Assembly: GCF_914767665.1 (NCBI RefSeq)
Contig: NC_059501.1
Span: 49,662,798 to 49,726,797, forward strand
Reading direction: 5' to 3'
Source of the DNA: Harmonia axyridis
Taxonomy: Eukaryota > Arthropoda > Insecta > Coleoptera > Coccinellidae
Length of the DNA stretch: 64,000 bases
Positions 56,142 to 64,000 of the stretch are shown here, piece after piece. Position 1 is the first letter of the stretch. The number at the start of each line of letters is the position of its first letter. Made by a program: the position numbers and the translations under genes. Under the pieces are notes generated by a model, which had not been told where the DNA came from, searched no databases, and saw only the letters and a program-made list of their open reading frames with translations.

Positions 56142-58008
56142 TTTCGACTACCACTTACCGTTACAGCTATCTATTGCAAAATGGCGGAAGTAAAGTTGTA
56201 CGCCTTATATGAATCTTCATATAATTATCTATATATAAATATTTTTGAGAGGTTAGACTTGATATCGGTGTTATCTGGGATTTGGTCCCATAGAAAAACT
56301 CGAAGCCCATAACGGCGTACCCCCTCAAAATTTAAGGGCTAGGACTACCCTTGATTTTTCGTAATGGAAAGTTATTTGCATCAAATATTTTCATGTGAGC
56401 AAGGGCGAAACGGTATGTTCTAGGAAAACAATCATATAGAATTCCACCCTAAAATCAGCGTAGTATACCGAGTGAATCGTCTAAAATCAGCTAACGATAC
56501 AAGGTTTCCGAAAAAAACTTTTATTTTCTAGAGGGATACCCAGTGAAGGATCTACCGGCATAGTGACGGAGTCCAAGGGGCGGAGCTCCTTCGGCGAGCA
56601 GAGCGAGTATCATTCTAAATTCACAGGAAATATTCCTTACAAATTGAAAGTGCCTAATCTTTGCTATACCTACTTATGGTTATTACTGTTCATACAACTC
56701 AAGAAGAGATTGTTCACAGTCTTTTTCTGTTGTAATAATGATATTTCAAACAACAGGAATTCATTTAACCAGGAATTCCCAGGATTCGTTTTTTTTCATT
56801 GCATCAGGATCACTACCGTTTGTCTTATTCAATCGATTCACATTTTCATCAATTTCATTATCCGCGATATCGAACTGATGAATGAATATCGTTACCCTAA
56901 TGTCTAGCCGTTTTTGAAATTTCATGTTATACCGTCTGAAAGGAAATTTCATTTACTTTCAAAACATCTTATGATATGAAGGCCATTTCAATTGAAAAAA
57001 AGACTTTTTATCATTTAAGTATATCTCGTTGAAGCCTGTGATTTTGAACAATCATGATTAGGAACGTATTTTATTACGCGTAAATGATACATAGGATATT
57101 AGTAACCCATACCCGAAATTTCAGCTTTTTAGGATTCCTAATTCCGAAGTGGTGAATGGTTATTTGAAGCTATATTATATGGAGACTTGGAATTATTCTG
57201 GTATTCAAGCTACTCGACTCGGTAGTTGAATTCCACCAAGCTACTTGATTTTCAGCATTGTGTAATGTCACATTAAAAAAAAATGATGAAATGAGAAGAA
57301 ACCTTGTGAAGAGCACTTAAATTTAATAAAATTATTTGTTTAAAAAAAACCAGAATTATCAGCCATTTTAATGAGAACCCAAATTAAATTACTAGGTTCA
57401 AATAAATACAAAATATGAACAAATACAGTTCTTTATTAAGAAATCTCCAAGCACTGTTTGATCACATAATTAGGCTTTCAGGATTTGGTAGGTTAACGTT
57501 GAGCTAGCAGAAGCCACGGTTTATCCGACAATTTGAAAGCAAAAAAATTTTCAATGGGATTATAAATTAGCTTCATATATTCCAATTTGAAAAATGACAA
57601 AATTAATATCATCCAAAAGAAATTTCGAAATAACTAAAAGTGTACAAATTGAGTAGACGGTTAATGAATTGAATCACTAAATTTACATAATGACAGACGT
57701 ACGTTTAAGAATTTTTGTATTTATTAATACGATTTTTCCTCATCAGTGCCGTTTATTCAATTCGTGCAGTTTTAGTTATCTTGAATTTTCTTTTGGTTGA
57801 TTATTAATTTTGTCATTTTTGGAATTCATATATATTCCAAGACAAAAATAAACCGAATATATCATTAAGATATATTATTGTGAAGGGATAAACACAAAGT
57901 TGTCAATTTGATATATATTGACATATCCTTCGTCAAGTAAACCCATTAAACCTTCATAATATAAATTTTTCTCCGAAAATCAAACATATTTATCAATTTT
58001 AATTGCAG
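56142..58008. other. Unassigned end of the large intron
   Basis: No gene is recognised. A G/C-rich patch at about 56560-56610 (GGGGCGGAGCTCCTTCGGCG) looks repeat-derived. The last bases TTTAATTGCAG form the acceptor for the next host exon. Confidence 0.4.
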
Positions 58009-58229
58009 TTTCATGTAGAGAAAGAACACATCGGTTGGACGGAGCCCATCTTTCATCCGGTTTTTTGCTATAACGGAACACAAGCTTTAGTAAGACTTCC
58101 TGTGAAGGATGGTGCCAATGGACATTATATGCACGCATGTCAAGTATTCAATAACAACGTTGTACCACTGACTCATGGCGCTTTTGAAATAACTAAAATT
58201 TTAGGATGGGAAGAAGACAAACACATTCT
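58009..58229 (+). CDS. Dipeptidyl peptidase 4-like, internal exon B (beta-propeller)
   Basis: The exon is 221 bp, entered in phase 0 after AATTGCAG and left in phase 2 before GTAAGTAT. The peptide FHVEKEHIGWTEPIFHPVF, then GANGHYMHACQVF and HGAFEITKILGWEEDKHI, follows exon A in the S9B alignment. Human DPP4 has a Gly-Trp, F-x-P-x-E-P-H-F, Y-x-x-I, GYRHICYF and TKGTWEVIGI pattern in the same order. The usual second cysteine of one propeller disulfide is not at its expected place (HACQVFNNNVV), while an extra cysteine occurs in VFCYNG, so that bond may be rearranged. No lesion is visible. Confidence 0.85.
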
Positions 58230-59162
58230 GTAAGTATACAAGTACTAACATCATTTCTATTGATGTTGATATTTTAAGTTTCTATTTGTGGGTTGAATTT
58301 CTCGATATTGAAGCTAATCGAAGAAAATTCTAGTAACCTGTGTTAGTTCGCATCAAACTAAATAACCAGCCACCTTTATGTCAGGCGTTGGCGACATGGA
58401 ATGCACAATGAAGAATACGCATATATTCAATCAATCAATACTTCTCGCTAACTTGAACGTGAAAGGTACTGGACAGTTTTTTCACTAATTATAATCGACA
58501 AAATCGTTCAAATATTTTATTTTCAGTGTTATTATGATCTATCATATAGACAACGTACAAGACATTGTGGGTTCTTCAAATTCATTATTCTAATTTCATT
58601 ATCTTTTGAAAAAATAAAAGTTTTGATTGATATATTCTCCAACTTACCTTAATCAAATGCCTAAACTCATTTTCTCGGTGTTTCGCGGGAATTCTTCATT
58701 TGTGCAATCATTTCCGTTCGGTTTTCAGATTTTTTCTTAAATTTTCTGTTTGGGTTTGAAAATCTATTCCTCTTGATTTCTCAAACAGATTTGAAGTAGT
58801 AACGACTTTCTTCGATAAGAATTTATTACAAGGTTGGTATCCAACTTCAAAGTGGGTACAGATATAGGTATTAAAATATTTTTGATATTTGTTATTTGGT
58901 AATTTAATCAAATAGAACTTGATTATTTGAACTTGATAAAAAATCATGAATGATTCAATCTGACAAATTTAATTTGTCCTTGAATCTTGTAGACAAAGAC
59001 GGGAGTTAGGTTATCTTTGTCATTTTTTACTTCATTAGTTCAAACTTGAACTCAAGGTCAACGAAACGACGTGCCTTAAAACGGCAGAGTGATTTGTCTT
59101 ATTAGTCTTTGGTATTAGGGCCTCAGCACAAATTGAATGAATTTGTAACGCATTGCGACAGG
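58230..59162. other. Intron sequence, no feature
   Basis: AT-rich with no recognisable gene or repeat. Confidence 0.45.
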
Positions 59163-59460
59163 GGCGGATACAGGGGGGGTGGCATGGGGGTCATGGCCCC
59201 TCCTCGCGGACCTTATTAATTCAAAAATGTATCCTAAAAATTGGAAAAATATGCGTCAACACTCACAAGGGTGAAAGATTGGATATGAACCAGAATTGTT
59301 GAAGACAGGTTAAATGTAATGGCATTAATGCATATACATAGAACCATTTGCAGCAGTCTTAATGTTGAAAGATACGATAGTCAAAAAATTACGAGACTAG
59401 AATTTGTTATTAAATCTTTAATATTTGATCATATGTCTTAATTTAATATGTGTAGTAAAA
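59163..59460 (+). mobile_element. hAT relic: terminus plus transposase C-terminal end
   Basis: CAGGGGCGGATACAGGGGGG at 59169-59188 region resembles a ZMYM-type hAT terminus. About 110 bp later the plus strand reads VEDRLNVMALMHIHRTICSS, like the very end of hAT transposases (R-L-x-x-L-A-L-x-x-I-H-R). The body is deleted and no 3' terminus is found. Confidence 0.5.
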
Positions 59461-59507
59461 AAGAATTCATTATTTGTCCAATAAATTGCTTTAGTTATCT
59501 GTATCTT

Positions 59508-60180
59508 GCGTTGTACAAGTCCGATCGGGTTGCACTATATGGCGTTAAAAAGATTTCGCACTACAAAAACATTCTGACAGTTTTGTGATGAGTTGATTCA
59601 GTTAGGTTTGAGCGCGCAACAATGATGGACACTAGCAAAAAGAAAATACCCTATATTATACTCTGAAAGGCCTGGCCAGTGGCCTTTCAGTGCGTGGTGC
59701 ATGTTTGACATCGAAATTACCGGAACGGAATCGACGAAACCAAAACTGCACGTGATTGGCTATTACAGTATAAGAGCAAAAACACTATTTACATTTTCAG
59801 CAGCCTGAATGGTATTTTTGTCTTTATCTGAGAAAAACTATAAAATATATGGTATTTTCTTTTTTCGAAATTATCGGAAATATCGATGAAAGCATGGATA
59901 TTGTCGAGTCCTGTTTCGATTGCTCAAGAGCTTAATTTCCACTGCAAATCACTGGAGAATCGCAACAAAATAGCCCTATTTTTGAAACGCTTGGTACCTG
60001 ATGAAAAGTTGATCATTTATGACAACGTCAAGTCGTGGTCGAAACGCGGTGAGCCTTCGGAAACGGACAGGAAGGTTTTGCTGTGTGTTTAGTGGGATTG
60101 GCAGGGAATTGAGGGAATTATCTACCAAAAGCTGTTCACCTAAAGCCCAACTGTGTTAACTATGGTAATTGAAGCCTTGT
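59508..60180 (+). pseudogene. Mariner transposase relic
   Basis: A start-like MMDTSKKKIPYIIL occurs at 59622. After a degenerate stretch, 59886-60092 reads SIAQELNFHCKSLENRNKIA, then LVPDEKLIIYDNVKSWSKRG (the TGDEKW first-Asp region, degraded) and KVLLCV, stop, WDWQGI. The second and third catalytic aspartates are missing. A 10-bp inverted repeat (59663-59690) lies in the degraded part. Confidence 0.65.
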
Positions 60181-60454
60181 TCTTTATGCAATAATAATGG
60201 TTTTATTATTACTAATGACGAAATGACTCTCTACTTTCCATAATTACTTGATATCGAATTGGGAATCCAAATACGCTATGATATGCCATTATCTTCATTT
60301 TTTGAATTGTTGAAAACCCTTATGAATTAAATGGAACGAATTCTGAAATATTCTATCCGAAATAAAATTGTGAAGATTCATTGAGAATGTTGATGAACTT
60401 ATTTCATAAATATCCACAGTTTTAAGAAATAGGAGAAAAGCACTTTGTAATAAT

Positions 60455-61140
60455 TCAAATAAATAATGTATCTTGCTTGATAATTATATATTTCAAATTG
60501 CCTTTTTTTCTCTTCAATTTTTGCTCATCTTGAAGATCTAGTTTGTATTGAGGATCCCTTATTTTTAGGCCTCTCGTATGTCTTGGTTCAATTATTTCAG
60601 GTAAAACACAGTCATAATAGAATTTCTCAAGTTTTGGTAACATTTTTTCTTCGAAAAACTTTTCATAGATAAATAACAAGTCCTTCAAAGTTTACACGAC
60701 AAAGTAGCTATATTTGATTGTCCCTGAAAATAATTAATAATAATAATAATGATTAATAATAATTATGAGTTTGTTTTAATCGATATTCCTGATCATCATT
60801 TTTTTCCAAATGTTTTGTTTTTTTTTCAATAGCGTCCTTTATGATATTATTTCTTGCTGAAAAAGGGCAATTGATTTCAATTAAATGATTATTTTTTTCA
60901 GCAACTTCATCTGGAAAGCAACTAGAAAAGGCCATTTTTTTATTAATGAAAATGCCACTGTTTGTGGTCTTCAATCCCAATTCATTCTTTAATACACATC
61001 ATTGGATCATTATTATATTTTTCCCAAAATTCTTTTCACACAAAATTCTTTCAACTGTTGAGCAACAACTTGTCATAGCACGTATTTTACATATTCTTCC
61101 AAATATTGAAGCCGTCAACAATTTCCTTCTCTGCTGATGA
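60455..61140 (-). pseudogene. YqaJ-like (viral-recombinase/exonuclease fold) domain remnant
   Basis: On the minus strand 60980-60753 reads GIFINKKMAFSSCFPDEVAE, then LIEINCPFSARNNIIKDAIE and LKQTHNYY. This fits the YqaJ family pattern of a G-A-S-P-D-G segment followed by (I/L)-E-(I/V)-K-C-P. Here the Asp survives in CFPDE, but the Lys of E-x-K is Asn. After a break, 60688-60455 gives a terminal FYYDCVLPEIIEPRHTRG typical of the same insect proteins. Such proteins are common in insects, often repeat-like; a nuclease role is inferred from the fold. The N-terminus is not recognisable beyond 61140. Confidence 0.6.
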
Positions 61141-61910
61141 CAATCAGCGGAATCAGTTTGAGGCCGTGTTTTCTGATCAATTTCTTTATAAGCTCCTTAT
61201 GTTTTGATCAAATCCCTCAAGAATTCAGCCTTGGCGTCATCATTTTTTCCCTTCTAATCTGGAGGCTTTGATATATACCATTTCCAAAACTACTCATGAG
61301 TTTTTGATAATGTTGAGTAGTCTATCTCTAACGCGAGGCATCTTGGTGGCTTGAAACATTGTGCACAATATGTTCCTTGATTTTTCCATTGTGTACCCAT
61401 GAATCAATTTTCAATTATTCAGAGATTCTCTTACTCCTCACTGCGCGGCTTAAACACAATGCTACTTTCAATAAAACTACTTATTGCTTTACATCGTTTA
61501 TTCTTAGCATGCGGCTTCAGCGTCTCTGACCATAATCATTGAATAGATTCAGGTGGCATGCCATCAATGACAATCTACATATGTCATGTAGGTACCTTGT
61601 AATATGACGGATGACGCATCTATGAAGCGCCCCCTCAAGTCACTCCACTAAACCATCAATATGGGTATATTTCGATCGTTGATCGCTATGTTACTTGATC
61701 GTCAATATGTAACATGTATGTATGTGAACAAGAAACTTTCTAAAACATATTTTTTAATTCTGTTTCATCCGGAATATTGAACTTTTAGATTGCAAAATTT
61801 AATATGCTCCAAAAAAATTGAAAAATATCCATTCAACTTGTAGGATTAAGTATGTTTCTTAATGAAAATCACATAATTTTAAAATTAATCATGATTGTTA
61901 TATTTTTCAG
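61141..61910. other. Unassigned intron sequence before host exon C
   Basis: 61141-61450 may be a further degraded part of the YqaJ-like gene; no motif is secure. TATTTTTCAG ends the intron. Confidence 0.35.
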
Positions 61911-62387
61911 ATATGCCATAGCAACCAACGAAAACCAACCAGATGTGCGTCATCTTTTCAAATTTGGAGATATGAACTCAAGTCAATCTTGGACTTGTCT
62001 CACCTGTCAAGCTAAAATTGACCCCAACGTGACAAACTCTTACTTTGCAGAGTACATGAACGAAACAACTCTTAATTATAGTCTACTATCAGGTTACAAA
62101 TGCGAATTCAATAATGTGATATTCAGTAAATCTTTCAAGTTTTATATACAAGAATGTTTGGGACCAGATATTCCCGTAGTTTTCCTCGTTGAAACCACTC
62201 AGAATGTAAGGATGGCTGTGTTGGATGCCGGTAGTAAATTGAGAAAGAAAATTAAAAAATTTGCCCAGCCTCAAATAAAGCAAATACAAGTTGAGATTGA
62301 GTTTGGATACAAGGCGCAAGTGAAAATGTATCTGCCACCAGTATTGAGGGAATATGAAGATGTCGCATTTCCTTTGTTGCTTTTCGT
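61911..62387 (+). CDS. Dipeptidyl peptidase 4-like, internal exon C (propeller end and hydrolase entry)
   Basis: The 477-bp exon is entered in phase 2 (the split codon gives Leu) after TATTTTTCAG and left in phase 2 before GTAAGTAT. It reads YAIATNENQPDVRHLFKF, then SWTCLTCQAKID, YKCEFNNVIFSKSFKFYIQE and CLGPDIPVVFLVETTQNV. The TCxxC pair and the later two cysteines match the DPP4 disulfide pairs 444-447 and 454-472. The end, QVKMYLPPVLREYEDVAFPL then LLFV, is the first strand of the alpha/beta-hydrolase domain, before the Y-A-G-P segment. The catalytic Ser, Asp and His are downstream of the window or unrecognised. No stop or frameshift is present. Confidence 0.88.
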
Positions 62388-63123
62388 GTAAGTATGTTTG
62401 CAATGTATGTTGATTGATTAAGGTCAGCTTATTTCTTTCAATATATAAATTGTTGATATCCTGAATTTTTCAACCAAAGGAAGTACCTACAAGTTAATCG
62501 ATTTTTATCTTTCATTGAATAATTCGCCAAAATGAAATTGCTCACCTTAAAAAGGGGTGAAACAGTGAAGCGACTGTTTCAGATGCCTCTATTCGAGAGC
62601 GGCAAATCAGCCCAGTTTGTAGCCGCCTTTTCATATTTTAAAAAAAAATATAGTCTCGATTCTTGAAAATAACATGATGTTGGTCCGCTCCGCTGCGCTT
62701 AATAATATTCCCTGCAGTAAAAATCTCCAAACCGTCTTTACTAAGCCGCCTGTAGAAGTTGTTTACACATTCAACATATGGAAAATTCCTACGATCCCAA
62801 TTAGTTTTCGAAGCTTTGCATGCCCTACCATCCTTTGTATCTTGTGGTGTGATAGGTAATCTTTCATCGATCGTCTTGTGAATGTGAAAATCACATATAT
62901 TTCTTACGCTTTGTACATCGGCGTCGAAGAAATCCAGGAATAAATCGAAATACCCAAAGCATAAAAACATAAGGTGAATAGACACAAAGACATACATTTT
63001 GTTTTATTCGATTTGACTTTTCTGCGAAAGCAGGCACGTGAAGTATTATTATTATTCTTAATGAAAACCTGGAAACTCTCTTTGTTCCTTGTTCTAGTCA
63101 TCCGCTGAATTAAGAAATTAACG
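62388..63123. other. Start of the next host intron, unassigned
   Basis: A 9-bp stem (TGAAACAGT, 6-base loop, ACTGTTTCA) lies at 62558-62581. An open frame on the minus strand at 62638-62997 has no recognised family. No next host exon (Y-A-G-P motif) was found. Confidence 0.4.
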
Positions 63124-64000
63124 ATGCAGCTCTTAAATCTGGTGAAGTATCAAATGTTTCCTCTATTGTTCAAGAACTTTTTGTATTTTTCTCAAGTTCA
63201 ACTAAACGGTGGGGTTTTGAAAAAATACAATTATCCGTTAACTCTTAAAGGTCTTAGTAGCACCAGATGGGAAAGTAGAATTAACTCTATGACGCAGTTA
63301 AAAGGTATTAACTGTCAATTCAGAGAAATTATTATGTTTTTTGTGTAATCGCAGCAAATGATGAGAACGAAGGCGATACTAGAAGTAAGAGCAAAAATTT
63401 ATCTTTGAAAATTTTATGGTATGAGGTTTTAGCTCACATCAATAACTTCTGAATAGTTGCAAAGTCCTGGTATGATAATTGATGTATGTGTTAGTGAGCT
63501 GAGAATATTTGACAAATTTGAGAACTAATAGTTTCGAGCAAATGCTTTGCTCTGATAAAGAAATGGCAGAAAATATGGAAACAAAACCTGAAGTCGAATC
63601 TGAACGAGAAGTACGCATTCGTAAAAGGACAAGACTATTTCAATATGAAGGAAGGGATTCACCGATAACTCATCCTCAAAATCAGATTAATTTTTTCAAT
63701 TATTTATTGGACATTTGCGTTAATTTTTTCAATAAACGCTGAATTGGAAGAACATAGCTCATTTGAATTCATATACGAAGTAAAGGCATTATACAAAATC
63801 TTCAGAGTTGCGCTCTGCGATGTACCAGCGGAGACTTTCTGGGCTGACAATAATCTCTATTGAACACGTTATCAGTAATAAAATTGATTTTGAAGATATT
63901 ACCTATAGATGATTTCGTTAGAATTAAATTCAGAAAAGTACAATTAATGTGATTTCTGAGAAACTCAAAAATAAAAACTCCTGAAATGGAGGTCATGTTA
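63124..64000 (+). pseudogene. hAT (ZMYM1-like) transposase relic, running off the right edge
   Basis: 63124-63348 contains NYPLTLKGLSSTRWESRINS, the L-S-D-T-R-W-E-S-R block of ZMYM1-like hAT proteins. 63509-63742 continues with EREVRIRKRTRLFQYEGRDS, then INFFNYLLDI, matching the R-K-R-K-x-F and Y-F-L-Y-I-x-D segments that follow in the family. Scattered stops and frame changes occur. No terminus is seen and the copy is older than the one at 50772. Confidence 0.6.

Larger units (their letters stand above)
15203..58008 (+). other. 42.8-kb intron of the DPP4-like gene
   Basis: The intron starts GTAAGTTT and ends TTTAATTGCAG. Peptides on either side (NYNCTD and FHVEKEHIGW) are adjacent in the family alignment, so no exon is missing between them. 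The intron contains two mariners, a Mutator-like gene, three RTE-like LINE copies, a LOA-like LINE, two BEL/Pao elements, a gypsy element, a Harbinger relic, a hAT element and TIR elements. Elements occur in both orientations. Confidence 0.8.

Noticed and set aside
56563..56907. 114-residue frame on the plus strand in the large intron
   Set aside because: Low-complexity, no motif, no splice-site support.
62638..62997. 119-residue frame on the minus strand after host exon C
   Set aside because: Composition is non-random in part, but no family is recognised and there is no supporting exon structure.

Overview
This is an insect-type nuclear genome window: AT-rich, with GT-AG introns and insect-type transposons (BEL/Pao, Ty3/gypsy, CR1/Jockey-like, RTE-like and LOA-like LINEs, mariner, hAT, PIF/Harbinger, a Mutator-like element). 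The species cannot be fixed from the sequence; a beetle or hemipteran would fit. No rRNA, tRNA, CRISPR or operon structure was seen.

The only host gene recognised is a dipeptidyl-peptidase-4-like (S9B prolyl oligopeptidase family) gene on the + strand. Three consecutive coding exons are present (14975-15202, 58009-58229, 61911-62387) with compatible phases (0, 2, 2) and good splice sites. They encode part of the beta-propeller and the entry to the hydrolase domain. Upstream exons and the catalytic-domain exons lie outside the window or were not recognised. The intron between the first two visible exons is 42,806 bp and is mostly transposable elements.

Layout. 1-2401: hAT (ZMYM1/TTF-type) on the minus strand, running off the left edge. 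2402-5560: CR1/Jockey-superfamily LINE. 5561-8954: mostly unassigned. 8955-10166: inverted-repeat element carrying a LINE 3' fragment. 10346-13739: 3.4-kb foldback palindrome built partly of tandem units. 14975-15202: host exon. 15551-16487: deleted mariner. 16488-18642: decayed intron-containing Mutator-like transposase gene. Its 5' flank was hit by an RTE-like LINE (18670-25978, 15-bp target duplication), which was itself hit by a deleted BEL/Pao element (20837-25143, 5-bp duplication). 27805-28860: PIF/Harbinger remains. 28876-29692: RTE-like 3' fragment. 30121-35290: nearly full-length LOA-like LINE with a DUF4780-like ORF1. 35290-39475: RTE-like LINE interrupted by a 1.2-kb TIR element. 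39988-40977: deleted mariner.

40988-56135: a Ty3/gypsy element (minus) carrying a BEL/Pao element (42802-52927, minus) in its RNase H region; that BEL carries a hAT element (50772-52808) in its 5' LTR. Each junction has a duplication of the expected size. 58230-61910 (second host intron): hAT, mariner and YqaJ-domain relics. 63124-64000: another hAT relic.

Almost every transposon reading frame is broken, so the region records repeated insertion into one intron. The host exons carry no lesion.
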